Source: Closterium sp. Naga37s-1
Lineage: Eukaryota; Streptophyta; Zygnematophyceae; Desmidiales; Closteriaceae
Reading direction: 5' to 3'
Assembly: GCA_947471745.1 (NCBI GenBank)
Contig: CANJKZ010001028.1
Coordinates: forward strand, 776,501 to 840,500
Length of the DNA: 64,000 nucleotides
Shown here: piece by piece, positions 32,601 to 43,417 of the stretch
Layout: each line of letters opens with the position of its first letter
Numbering within the stretch: the first letter of the stretch is position 1
Made by a program: the position numbers and the translations under genes
The notes under the pieces: generated by a model
What the model was told of the DNA's origin: nothing
The model's database searches: none
What the model saw: only the letters and a program-made list of their open reading frames with translations

Positions 32601-33548
32601 TAGCATAGTACAATAGCGCTGATGATCACAAGGCTGAAGTGCCTTGGTGAAGATATCAGCAGTGTTGGCCCGAGTAGCCACTTAAGCAAGACGAAGCTGA
32701 CCACGCTGCTGCAACTCTCGAGCAAGGAAGTAGCGCAGAGCAATGTGCTTCGTTCTGTGCTCCAGTCTGTGCTCCTGACACAAGGCAAGCATGGCCTTGT
32801 TGTCGACGTACAGAACTGGAGGAAAACGAGGCGCCTCTCCCAAGTGTGTCAGCAGGTAGTTGAGCCAGCGTAACTCCTGTGCAGCCATGGCCCCAGCGTA
32901 GATCTCAGCCTCACAACTTGAGCTGAGAACTGAAGACGAGCGGGTAGACCGCCAAGAGACAGAGCCAGAGCCAAGGCTGAAGGTGTAACCCTCTGACGAC
33001 CGCTGCCTAGCCAAGTCGTCAACCCAAGAAGCGTCTGCGTGTCCAGTTAGGACAACTCGAGCCCGTCCTCCAAGCACGAGCCCCATGCCCGACGTACTGC
33101 ACAAGAAGCGCAACACCCTCTTAGCTGCATCCATGTGCTCCTTCCTGTGTCTGCCAAGAGCGACATAGCGTGCTAGAATGCTACGAGGGTAGGCAAGGGC
33201 AGGTCGAGTGCAGGTCATCAGGTACATGAGGCAGCCCACAAGCTCTGGATACGGGCCACTCGGCTCTACGGACTCGTCCGAAGGTGGAGCTGAGAGTGAG
33301 TAACCGGTAGGCAAAGGAGTGGACTGTGGCGAGGAGTACGTGAAGCCAAAGCGCTGAAGGACCTGCTGCACCATGTGTGACTGAGTCAAGGTAATGGTGC
33401 GCTGTGCTCTGTCCCGGGTGATCCGCAAGCCAAGATAGCTTGTCAGATCACCCAGGTCTGTGCACGTGTGTCTCTTCTGCAGCTCCGACTTCATGTGGAC
33501 GAGTGCCTCAGTGTCAGCAGTAGCAAAGACCAAGTCGTCTACGTACAC
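32601..33548 (-). pseudogene. D RT catalytic end and RNase H
   Basis: Reads from catalytic YVDDLVFA (33545) through CTDLGDLTSYLGLRI, LVGCLMYLMTCTRPAL, HADASWVDD, SSCEAEIYAGAMAAQEL, YVDNKAMLALCQEHRLEHR and TKHIALRYFLAREL to QLRLA, then a TAA where C has a Tyr codon (LAYVATRAN). The RNase H Asp and Glu residues are in place; only the last ~35 residues are cut off. Confidence 0.88.
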
Positions 33549-34170
33549 GAGAACGTAGAACGGCGGCAGAGTGGTGTCAGTGCGAAGAAACAGCGACGGG
33601 TCAGCAGTGGAAGGAGCAAAACCAAGAACAGCAAGAGTCGTCCTCAGTGTGTCGTGCCACTCACGGGGTGCCTGGCGGAGACCGTAGACTGGCCGCCGGA
33701 GGCTCCACTGGGTTCCAGCAGGAAACGACCCAGTGAAGCCAGGTGGGCGGCGCAGCCAGATCTCCTTGTGCAGGCTGCCCTGTAGGAAGGCTGTGCTGAA
33801 GTCAAGAGAGTGTAGCTCGTAGTCACGCTAACCGGCGACGTGTAGCAGCACCCGAAGAGTGGTCATCTTCGGGGTAGTGGATAAGGTCTGGAAGAAGTCA
33901 ACTCCCTGTCGCTGACTGAAGACTTGTGCAACGTAACGCACCTTGAAGACAAGCGGAGAACCCGGCGGCCGCTTCACCCTGAAAATCCACATGCCACTGA
34001 CGATGTTCGCCCCAGGTGGGGGAACCTCGTCGACGTAGGTGCCTGTGTCGGTGGCTGTCAGCCACTGAGAAAGAGTAGGGACCCTCTATCGCCTCTGCGT
34101 AAGAGCGCGGCGTCGGGATGTCTGGTGCATCCGCGTCTCCCTCAGGGGCAAGCAGCATGGACACGGGATG
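33549..34170 (-). pseudogene. D reverse transcriptase, N-terminal part
   Basis: In sense: LLAPEGDADAPDIPTPRSY, then a deletion near 34060 that removes the DAEMASWKSTG part found in C, F and G; TFSPTPKMTTL is altered by substitution; a TAG stands before RDYELHSLDFSTAFLQGSL (near 33828, CAG in C); then GLRQAPREWHDTLRTTL and FLRTDTTLPPFYVLVY leading into the YVDD of the next entry. At least two inactivating changes. Confidence 0.8.
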
Positions 34171-35184
34171 AGATAAAGCAGCGGCAAAGCACTCAAACTT
34201 CTCCTGTCTGTCCTCAAGGACGTCCGTGCCAAGAGCACACTCACCCCCGACGGACGGAGGACAAATAGACGAGACTCAGACAGAGCAACAAGACTAGCGG
34301 CGTAGTCGAGACGACAGGCGGCAGCAAAGTCAACAAGCTCGGCAACTAGAGCAGACGCAGCAGTGGACTCAAACGAAGGGTCAGTGACAACAGTGGCCAG
34401 AGTCATAGAGTGAGTGCCGGGGACAGGAGGAGGACGCTGACGCGGAACACGAAGACCAGTGCGAATAGCGCAAACAGGCGACTCAGGACGAGACTCAGGT
34501 GACGCAGGACGAGACTCAGGCGACGCAGGACGAGACTCAGGCTCACGATGCTCCGTAAGACCTCTAGTCGGTCCAGAGTAAGGAAAAGGACCAGGCAGTG
34601 GAGAGGCTGGCTGTAACTGCAACTGTGACTGGACAGGCAGTGGACTCAGTAAGGGAGGAGGAGGACCAGAAGAAGGCGGGAGACCAAGAACCTGTTGAAG
34701 GAGCGGAACGTAGTTCGGCCGCGGCCGCGCAGCGCCTCCAGAAACAGCAGAGACAGCACCAGTACCCTCAGCTCCAGGGTCTCCAACTACAACTCCCGCA
34801 GCACCACCAGCTCCAGTACCTCCAGCAGCTCCAGCTCCAGCAGCACCTCCAGTAGCAACAGCTCCAGTACCTACAGCTCCAGCTCCAGCAGCACCTCCAA
34901 TAGCAACAGCACCAGCACCAACAGCTCCAACTCCTGCAGCTCCAGTACCTCCAGTACGAGCACCTCCGGGACCAGCTGCTCCAGTACCTCCAGCAGCCCC
35001 AACACCACTAGGACCTCCAACAGCACCAGTACCTCCAGCACCAGCACCTCCCGGACCAGCGGCTCCAGCAGCACCAGCACCAGCAGCACCTCCAGCAGCT
35101 CCAGCTCCAGAAGCACCTCCAGCAGCAGGCCTCGTAGCTCCAGCAGCATGGCTACAGCGCCGAGCGTACCACTCACGTAGCCGC
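34171..35184 (-). pseudogene. D inter-domain Gly/Ala/Pro linker
   Basis: Low-complexity coding spacer between integrase and RT: Ala/Gly triplet runs (sense codons GCT/GGT, region 34740-35150), an Arg-Pro patch (RPRPNYVPLL), a Pro-rich stretch and repeated ESRPASP units (34470-34540). The apparent Ser/Thr-rich plus-strand frames here are antisense shadows. Element C interrupts it at 35185. Confidence 0.75.
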
Positions 35185-35344
35185 TGTTAGAATCTTAGGC
35201 GAGGATGGTTGACTAGGAAACAAGGAAGGGTACAAGTAGAATGTCGAGAGAATTCTGTACCCCCTAAGGCTAAACCCACTATAGCCTAGACAAATGTAAA
35301 CACATGAACTAAGCCTAGATATAACTAAGCATATATGTTTCACA
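35185..35344 (-). repeat. C 3' LTR
   Basis: 160 bp, TGTTAGAATC to GTTTCACA on the plus strand, flanked by GCCGC on its outer side. The purine tract (sense TATGGGGGTG) lies at 35345-35354. Confidence 0.95.
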
Positions 35345-35579
35345 CACCCCCATAGGCGAAGTGGGGAATAGCCAGAACAAGTAATGGTCACAAGACCAGT
35401 CAAGAAAAGCAAAGCAAGCTCAGGGTGGATCACAAAGTCACCACACAGTCCGAGCACAAGCAAAGGGCCACAAGGCCAGTTCACATGCAGAGTTATATAC
35501 AGAGAACAAACAATACAGTGATCATACCCTAACAAGTGCAAGCATGCAGGTATATAGATAGATCACAGTACAGGAAGAG
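35345..35579 (-). other. C 3' untranslated region
   Basis: Non-coding block between the RNase H stop and the LTR; shares GGTCACAAGACC, CAAGCTCAGGGTGGATCAC and GCCAGTTCACATGCAGAG with D, F and G. Confidence 0.7.
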
Positions 35580-36540
35580 TCAGGCAGTAAGTAAGTGAGG
35601 CAAAGTAGGCACAAGGCCTAACACAGTAACAAAGCGCTGATGGTCACCAGGCGGAAGTGCCTTGGTGAAGACATCAGCAGTGTTGGCCCGAGTGGCCACG
35701 TACGCTAGACGAAGCTGAACACGCTGCTGTAACTCTCGAGCAAGGAAGTATCGCAGAGCGATGTGCTTCGTTCTGTGCTCTAGTCTGTGCTCCTGACACA
35801 AAGCTATCATTGCCTTGTTGTCTACGTACAGGACTGGAGGCGAACGAGGCTGCTCTCCCAAGTCGGCCAGCAAGTAGGTGAGCCAGCGTAGCTCCTGAGC
35901 AGCCATGGCTCCGGCGTAGATCTCAGCCTCACAGCTGGAGCTGAGAACTGAAGACGAGCGGGTAGACCGCCAAGAAACCGAGCCGGACCCAAGGCTGAAG
36001 GTGTAACCCTGCGACGACCGCTGCGTAGCTGAGTCGTCAACCCAGGAGGCGTCTGCGTGACCAGTGAGGACAACAGGACCCCGTCCTCCAAGCACAAGCC
36101 CCATGCCCGACGTACTGCACAGGTAACGCAGTACCCTCTTCGCAGCATCCCAGTGCACCTTTTGGTGCCTACCGGGAGCCACGTAGCGAGCCAGAAGGCT
36201 GAGAGGGTACGCGAGGTCAGGTCGTGTGCAAGTCATCAGGTACATGAGGCAACCCACAAGCTCTGGGTACGGACCACTCGGCTCTACAGACTCGTCCGAA
36301 GGTGGAGCTGAGAGCGAGTGGCTGGTAGACAAAGGAGTGAGCTGTGGCGAGGAGTACTGGAAGCCGAAGCGCTGAAGGACCTGGTGCACCATGTGTGACT
36401 GAGTCAGTGTGATGGTGCGCCGTGCTCTGTCCCGGGTGATCTGCAGGCCAAGGTAGCTGCGCAGTTCACCCAGGTCAGTGCAGGTATGTCTCTTTTGCAG
36501 CTCGGACTTCACTAGGGTCAGTGCCTCAGTGTCAGCCGTG
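35580..36540 (-). pseudogene. C RNase H and RT end
   Basis: From ADTEALTLVKSELQKRH through CTDLGELRSYLGLQI, LVGCLMYLMTCTRPDL, HADASWVDD, SSCEAEIYAGAMAAQEL, YVDNKAMIALCQEHRLEHR and NTADVFTKALPPGD to LPHLLTA and stop at 35580. RNase H is complete and intact. Its frame is shifted relative to upstream RT by the 43-bp deletion near 36540. Confidence 0.9.
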
Positions 36541-38989
36541 GCAGCGAGGTGTCGGTGCGTAGAAATAGCGACGGGTCTGCTGTAGAAGGAACAAACCCAA
36601 GAGCCGCAAGTGTAGTCCTGAGTGTGTCGTGCCACTCGCGAGGCGCCTGGCTGAGACCGTAGACTGGTCGGCGGAGGCTCCACTGGGTACCTGTAGGAAA
36701 CGACCCAGTGAAACCAGGTGGTCGGCGCAGCCAGATCTCGTCGTGCAGGCTGCCCTGCACGAAGGCAGTACTGAAGTCCAGGGAGTGTAACTCGTAGTCA
36801 CGCTGAGCAGCTACGTGCAGCAACCCCAGAAGAGTAGTCATCTTCGGGGTGGGGGAGAAGGTCTGGAAGTAGTCAACTCCCTGTCGCTGACTGAAACCTT
36901 GAGCAACGTAACGCGCCTTGAAGGCAGGCGGAGAACCCGGCGGCCGCTTCACCCTGAAGATCCACATGCCATCGACTATGTTCACCCCAGGTGGGGGAAC
37001 CTCGTCGACGTAAGTGCCTGTGGACTTCCAGGATGCCATCTCGGCATCCATAGCTGCCTGCCACTGAGAGGAGTAAGGACCCGTAATCGCCTCTGCGTAA
37101 GAGCGCGGGGTCGGGATGTCAGAAGCATCCGGGTCTCCCTCAGGGGCAAGCAACAAGGAGGCCAAACGAGGTACAGCAGCTGCAAGACACTCAAAGTCCT
37201 CCTGCCTGTCCTCAAGGATGTCCGTGCCAAGAGCACACTCACCCCCGACGGACGGAGGGCTGGCAGGCACAGACTCAGCAACTAGAGCAGAGGCGTAGTC
37301 GAGACGGCAGGCAGCAGCAAAGTCAAGTAGCTCAGCAACGAGAGCAGAAGCAGTAGCAGACTCAAAGGACGGGTCAGTGACAGCAGTGGCAAGGAGACGA
37401 GCGACAGTAGGACTGGCAGCACGCGCTCGGTCAGACTCAGGGTCAGGGACCTCAGGAAGAGAGGACTCAGGAGGAGCAGGCAGTGGAACACGCATTGGAA
37501 CAGAGGAAGGACGGAGTGCCATGGTGTGCGTGCCTGGGGCAGGGGGAGGACGCGAACGAGGAGCGCGACGAGCAGTGCGAACAGGGGAGACAAGACGAGA
37601 CGCAGGCTCACGACGCTCTGTAAGACCTCCGGACTGCTCAGTGTAAGGAGAGGGAACAGGCAGTGGGGAGGCTGGCTGTAACGGCGGCTGCGACTGGTCA
37701 GGCGGTGGACACAGGAAGGGAGGAGGAAGACCAGGAGAAGACGGGACACCAAGAACCTGCTCAAGCAGGGGAACGAAGTACGGGCGCGGCCGCACAGTGC
37801 CTCCAGTACATCCAGCACCAGGGTCAACAGCTCCAGCTCCTGCAACTCCAGCGCCTCCTGCGCCAGGGCCTCCAACTCCAGCTACTCCAGCTCCAGCGCC
37901 TCCAGCGCCAGCTGCTCCAGGCTCCGTAGGGTCCCCAACTCCAGTAGTAACAGCAGCACCTCCAGCTCCAGCGCCTCCAGGCTCGCCAGCTCCGGGAACC
38001 ACACTCCGTCGGTGTGCGCGCTGAACAAGCCACTCACGCAGCTGCTGCGAGGACAGTCGCGGTGAAGCCCCAGTAGGACCTCCAGACGAAGCAGCACCCC
38101 GAGGCTCAGCACCCCCAGACTCCGCACCCTCCGTCTCAGCACCCTCAGGCTCCGCACCCTCCGACTCAGCACCCCCAGGCTCAACACCCTCAGGCTCAGC
38201 ACCCCCAGACCCAGCACCCTCAGACCCCGCACCCCCCGGCTCCGCACCCCCAGACGCAGCACCCCCAGACGCAGCACCTGGAGCAGCACCTGAGACGACA
38301 GCTACCTGAACAGGTGCAGTACCAGGGAGAGGGTCTACCTGAGACACTCCCGAGAGAGCAGGACCCTGGGGCGGGAGGGGGTCTACTGGAGGCGGACCGG
38401 GAGCAAGGAAGAGCGGCGGGGGCGGGGAAGGGGCAGAGCGGTAGGGGAAGAGACGGTAGAAAGGAACCGACTCGTCGAACGTGACATCCTGAGAAGGGAG
38501 GACACGGCGCGAGGTGGGGTGGTAAAACTGCCAGCCAGGCGCATCAGGGACAAAGCCAAGGAAGACGCAGGGAATAGCGCGGGCGGAGAGCTTGTCCGCG
38601 GACGTATCGCGAACAAAGGCACGAGAACCCCAGACCCGGAACACCGACGCATCGCCAACCTTCCCCGTCCAACGCAATGTGGGCGAGGTCTCCGGCAAGG
38701 AGACACGGGGCCAAAGGTTGAGCTGATGCGCAGCGTACCGGACCGCAAACAGCCACAGAAAATGGGGAGCGGCCGCATGAATCATGGAGGTACGAGCGAC
38801 CTCCATGACTAAGCCAATGCGGCGCTCAGCAATCCCATTTTGCTGAGGGGAGTCCGGAAGCGTGAACGACTGGGTGATGCCCTCCCCACGACAAAAGTCC
38901 CGCAAGAGGTCGGAGGAGAACTCACCACCTCTGTCAGAGTGCAGACGCAGGACAGGAAGGTCCTGGCCGAAACGCTCACGCAGCTGGAG
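36541..38989 (-). pseudogene. C integrase (3' part), linker and RT lacking YVDD
   Basis: Continues C integrase after B: LRLHSDRGGEFSSDLLRD, SPQQNGIAERRIGLVMEVA and the C-terminal VGDASVFRVWGSRAFVRDT; then a repetitive acidic linker (GAEPEGVEPGGAESEGAEP, 38060-38285) and a Gly/Ala linker; RT with MASWKSTGTYVDEVPPPG, MWIFRVKRPPGSPPAFKAR, FSPTPKMTTLLGLL, LHSLDFSTAFVQGSL and GLSQAPREWHDTLRTTL up to FLRTDTSL. The next 43 bp found in F, which encode the YVDD catalytic Asp pair, are missing between GGC repeats, so RT is dead and frameshifted. Confidence 0.92.
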
Positions 38990-38994
38990 ACGGA

Positions 38995-39813
38995 TGTTGG
39001 TGCAACCCTACGGTTTGCACTCGGCTTGTTGTCCGTGTGCGTGAATGTGTGTGTGTATGGAATGGTATGAGGGCATGGGATAATATATATTTCATGCTTA
39101 TAATTGTGTGTGAATGTTGAGTCATGATGTCGAGTGTGTGTGTCGAGTCAATAGTGAGTTATCGCTAGACGCGTGTTACGCGGTCGTTTGTGTCTCGCGC
39201 GCGGTTTCTATTTTGTCGTGCGCGGTTTCTATTTTGTCCTGTGTCGAACGTTCGGCGTGTCGCAGGTGTGTGCAGCAGACCCATCAAGAACTCAAGGATG
39301 AGTTTGTGATGAAGAGCCCGAGCCTTGGTGTCAAGCCTCAAGTGATTTCGAAGCTTGCCAAAAGGGTACACCTCAAGATATTGAAGATAGTTACATTACT
39401 TTGTGTAGTGTAACATTTCACTTGGTGTAGGCCCTAATGAAGGGTAGTTTCGAGACCCTTCGTGGTTGGGGACAGTGTGGCACTGTTCCACATCACTGTA
39501 CCTCGGCTCTTGGGGTTTGTAGGAGCTGGGAGTCATTCCCAACTCGTAACTCTTCCTATCTTGTGTTCTAAGACTATAGTGGCTGCCATAGTACCGTTCG
39601 TTCAAACCAACGCTGTGTCGTCAATTCTTTATCAAATCGTGCAATCTAAATTGCTAATTGTAGACGACGTGAAGACGCTCCAGATCCAATTTGAATCAAT
39701 TCATTTGCAGCTGTGAGCAGAACGCTATCAACGTTTGAAGCCGCTGTGCAGAAATCCGTCTGTGCTCTCTATCTTTCGTTTTAGGCACATTCAAGGCTAT
39801 TGTGACTATAACA
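38995..39813 (+). repeat. B 5' LTR
   Basis: TGTTGGTGCAACCC to GACTATAACA. TATA-like stretch at 39081-39092. Its terminal 149 bp, inverted, are related to the inserts at 4602, 5010 and 5850. Confidence 0.97.
39081..39092 (+). promoter_or_regulatory. TATA-like box of B LTR
   Basis: TAATATATATTT, about 87 bp into the 5' LTR, repeated at the same place in the 3' LTR (near 44745). Likely core promoter of B; the start site is not determined. Confidence 0.6.
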
Positions 39814-39815
39814 AG

Positions 39816-39829
39816 TGGTATCAGAGCCC
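39816..39829 (+). other. B primer-binding site
   Basis: TGGTATCAGAGCCC, two bases after the LTR end; complementary to initiator Met-tRNA. Confidence 0.94.
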
Positions 39830-39930
39830 TTGGAGCAGTTTCGACAATTTCTGGACCTGAGGAAAGGGGTGGCAGAGGTGCTGGTGGCAGTGGAGAAGCT
39901 CAAGCTCAAGGCCAACCCCGTGATTCAGCC

Positions 39931-41499
39931 ATGGCGCCCATGCAACCAAGTCTTAGCCCACCTAGGGATGAGCCTAGGGTGTGTGGGCTTGACAAGTTTA
40001 ACGGTGACAACTTTGCTGAATGGTCCTTCAAGATGGAGAACATCTTTTACCACTATGACCTGCTGGAGGTGATGGAAGGAACAAAGAAGCGCCCCGAGAA
40101 CGACCCGGAGAAGAGCCCGTGCGTACGAAAGAGCGCACAAGGCTATCTCTTACTTGGGCAAGCGTTGGGGAGCAGTCAGATCCGTCACATCAAGCCATTC
40201 CAGCGTGAACCAGAGAAAGGACCAAAGGCATGGGCTGCTCTCAAGGGTGTACATGCTCCTGCAACAGCGGCGGTAGCGGTGGTGTTGGAACGGCAAATGG
40301 CGGCACTACGAATTGAAGAAGACGAAGCGGTTGAAGAAGGGGTGCAGAAATTCTTCGACTTGTTGACGCGGCTTGAGAGAGCTGATTTGAACTACAGTGA
40401 GCTCCAAAAGAAGACCAAGTTGCTGGCCTTACTCCCAGAGTCATGGTCCTCGCTCATCATCAACCTTAATCGCGACTTGCCCCGCCTCTCGCTTGAAGAC
40501 GTGAAGCGAGCTATCCTTCAAGAGGATTTCCGCCGCCGTGAGTTGGCGAGTGCGGATGGCGCTGGGGCAGCGAGCATCGGCCGTGGATATGGTCGAGGAA
40601 GAGGCAGAGGACGAGGGGGAGGAAGGTTTGGTGGCAGCAACTTCGGCGGAGGCCGCAGGAGTGGCGGTTACGGCAGCGACGACAAGAGCTACGGACGCGG
40701 TCGCGGCCGATTCGACGGCGAGTGTCACTATTGCCACAAGAGCGGACACATGTGGCGCGACTGCTACAAACTCCCTGATGGTTGGACCCCTGCTCAAGGC
40801 CAAGAGGGTAGAGGAGCAGGAGGAGGGAGAGGACGAGGCCGTGGAGGCCGTGGCGGTCGCGGTGGCGGAGCTGCAAACATGAAGAGCGGAGACAACGACA
40901 AGGACCCGAGCGACGATCGATACCCGGGTCTATTCTACTTCGTGTCGACGCAAGTACCGGCTGGTCCAGAGAAGGATGAAGGCTTTGAGGAGCCAGCAGC
41001 TGTGGGGAAGGTGACCCTACACCCCCTGGACTATTGGGTGATTGATAGTGGCGCTACCTATAGCATGACACCTCGCCCGGACTTGCTCACCGAACTCGAG
41101 CCGTCACCGGTGAAGCATGTCACATCGGCTTTGGGGCAGCGAGCAGAGGTGAAAGGCATGGGCAAGGCCATGTTCAAGGGTGCTGATGGGAAGATGGTGG
41201 GCCTCAAGAACGTGCTTTGGGTGCCCAGCCTTGCTGCAAACCTGATTTCCGTGCGGCGGTTGGCAAAGGCCGGCATGGACACGAACTCGAAGGGAGCCAA
41301 GACCTACACCGCAAGGCTTGGCGATCGAATTCTTTGGGACCTTCATGAGGACAGGGATGTCTACAACGAGATGTGGCAGATCCCAGTGGTCCCTATGCCT
41401 AAGGAGAGGCAAGTGGCAGCAAGCATCAGCACCAAGGATGGAGCGGTCGGTAGCGACGATGGCGCGAACGGTCGCGCTAAGGAGAATGAGCTCAAGTAG
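39931..41499 (+). CDS. B Gag-protease polyprotein
   Basis: Start chosen at ATG 39931 (MAPMQPSLSPPRDEP), the first ATG in frame about 100 bp after the PBS; the frame is open further upstream but without support. Gag domain: LDKFNGDNFAEWSFKMENIF, LLEVMEGTKKRPEND, GPKAWAALKGVHAP and LQEDFRRRELASADG. An Arg/Gly-rich basic region follows, then a correct CCHC knuckle CHYCHKSGHMWRDC (CX2CX4HX4C) and a second RG-rich stretch. Protease has LDYWVIDSGATYSMTPR (D-S-G active site). Ends at TAG 41497-41499 right after the protease; the next codons continue in the same frame into pre-integrase. The stop is either a disabling mutation or a readthrough point. Expected products: capsid, nucleocapsid and protease of a cytoplasmic virus-like particle. 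Confidence 0.9.
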   Translation: MAPMQPSLSPPRDEPRVCGLDKFNGDNFAEWSFKMENIFYHYDLLEVMEGTKKRPENDPEKSPCVRKSAQGYLLLGQALGSSQIRHIKPFQREPEKGPKAWAALKGVHAPATAAVAVVLERQMAALRIEEDEAVEEGVQKFFDLLTRLERADLNYSELQKKTKLLALLPESWSSLIINLNRDLPRLSLEDVKRAILQEDFRRRELASADGAGAASIGRGYGRGRGRGRGGGRFGGSNFGGGRRSGGYGSDDKSYGRGRGRFDGECHYCHKSGHMWRDCYKLPDGWTPAQGQEGRGAGGGRGRGRGGRGGRGGGAANMKSGDNDKDPSDDRYPGLFYFVSTQVPAGPEKDEGFEEPAAVGKVTLHPLDYWVIDSGATYSMTPRPDLLTELEPSPVKHVTSALGQRAEVKGMGKAMFKGADGKMVGLKNVLWVPSLAANLISVRRLAKAGMDTNSKGAKTYTARLGDRILWDLHEDRDVYNEMWQIPVVPMPKERQVAASISTKDGAVGSDDGANGRAKENELK

Positions 41500-43417
41500 A
41501 GCAATCCTGGAGGGACCAGCAAGTTCAGTGAACCTAAGGAGAGTGGTGCAGCAACCAAGGAGCAGCAAAAGGGTGAGGAGAACCCAGAGGCAGCAGCGGA
41601 GGAGGACTACGGAGAGAGTATGTGGGGCGCTATTGCGAGCGCGGCATTCTCCAATCCAACTTCGGCTACGGGGGAGTGTGATTGGCTCACCTTGCATCGG
41701 CGCATGGGGCATGTGGCCCTGCCCATCTTGCAGCAGCTAGTGAAGAATGAGATGGTTGCTGGCATACATGTGAAGGGGGAGCCCGATGAGGTGCTTGGCT
41801 GCCCGACGTGCATTCAAGCCAAGTTCACCCGGTTTCCGTTCCCTAGTTCGGAGGCAACGGCAAAGGCACCGCTTGATGAGGTGGTGATGGACGTGGTGGG
41901 CCCCCTGAAGCTTGGAGCTGCTGGAGCTGAGTATTTTCTCACCATTGTCGACGTCTACACCCGCATGACTTGGGTGTACGTGCTGGCCAAGAAGAGCGAC
42001 GTGGCTGAAACGTTGAAGACGGATTGGTTCCCGATGGTGGAGCGGCAACAAGACCGTCTAGTCAAGTCAATCCGCACCGATCGAGGGGGAGAGTTCCTGA
42101 GCAAGGAGTTTAAGTTGTGGCTGAAGAAGAATGGTATTCGGCACTCCCTCACCATGCCATACTCCCCTGCAATGAACGGCATCGCCGAGCGAGCGAACCG
42201 CACAATCACGGAGGCGGCACGCGGGTTGCTCATTGAAGTCGGGCTACCCGACTATTTCTGGCCTGATGCGGTGCGGAGCGCGTGTGTGGCCAAGAACAGA
42301 GCCTTGACTCATGTGGGAGCAGACAAATGGGTGCCCTATGTGGAGTGGCTAGGAAGGAAGCCAAAGGTGGATATGCTTTGGGTGTTCGGGTGCATGTGCA
42401 TGGCGCTCGTGCCTAAGCATCTTCGGCACAACAAGCTTGGTGCCAAGGCGGTGTGGGCCGTGCACTTGGGCATGGCTCAAAACAGCAAGGGATGGCTTCT
42501 TTGGGACCCATTCACCAAGAAGTTCTTGGTGAGCAGGGACTGCAAGTTCATGGAGAACTTCATGTACAAGGATTGGAAGGCGGAGAATGAGGCGAAGATA
42601 GGCGTGCGGTTTGGGGAGGTGAAGAGTTCCGGTTTGGAGCATGTGGAGCTGCCTTTGGAGCTGAGCAGCGGCAGCAGAACCACAAGGCAATCCTCCCTTG
42701 TGAATGGGGGAGAGGAGGCCAATGATGCAGAGGAAGAAGAGGAGGAGGTGCAGCAAGTGAGCGAGCGTGCACCGTCACTCCCTTCCCGTACTACGAGTGC
42801 TCCACGGATTCGAGCCACACCGCAGCAACGCCAAGGCCTTCAAGTCCCTGCAGCTGAGGAGGAAGGAAGGGGGAAGAGGAGAGTTCAACCCCCTAATAGG
42901 CTGACCTATGATGCGCCGGGAAAGCAGGGAAAGACAGCCCTGGCCGGAGCGGCAATGATGGTCGGAGACGACGAGGAGAGTGACTACGAGGAGTGTGCCT
43001 TCGCGTTCTTCTCTCCGGTGGAGATGCCGGGAGAACCAGCAACTCTCAAGGAGGCTTTGGAGAGTAGTGATGCTGAGGAGTGGAAGAAGGCCATGGAGAG
43101 TGAGCTGAAGAGCATCGAGGAGAATGACACGTTTGAATTGGTGGAGCTACCGGAGGGGCGTACGGGGATAACGTCCAAGTGGCTCTTCAAAATCAAGTCG
43201 GATGCCGACGGCAAGATCGAGCGCTACAAGTCTAGGCTTGTAGCCAAGGGGTACCAGCAGAAGGAGAAGGTGGACTTCAAGGAGCTGTTTGCCCCTGTGG
43301 TGAAGCCGACGACGCTGCGAACCCTATTCGCGGGAGCCGCCATCAAAGGATGGGTAGTAAAGCAAATGGACATCGTAACGGCATTCCTTAACGGCATCCT
43401 TGAGGAGGAGATTTTTA
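41500..43417 (+). pseudogene. B integrase and RT N-terminal part
   Basis: Same frame as B Gag-protease. Pre-integrase LHRRMGH with GCPTCIQAKFTRFPF (H-H-C-C), integrase MDVVGPLK, FLTIVDVYTRMTWVY, IRTDRGGEF and NGIAERANR (complete D-D-E), C-terminal domain GRKPKVDMLWVFGCM, a Glu-rich linker, and RT start KWLFKIKSDADGKIERYKSR, FAPVVKPTTLRTLFAGA, MDIVTAFLNGILEEEIF. One extra base in ATTTTTAATGG near 43411-43419 shifts the frame; without it the sequence would read on into MAQPEGFDD. Confidence 0.9.

Noticed and set aside
34695..35180. Plus-strand Ser/Thr-rich frame (161 codons)
   Set aside because: Antisense shadow of the Gly/Ala linker of D, whose minus-strand reading matches the same linker in C and F.
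36815..37285. Plus-strand frames opposite C, D, F and G RT
   Set aside because: They mirror conserved minus-strand RT coding and recur in every copy for that reason only.
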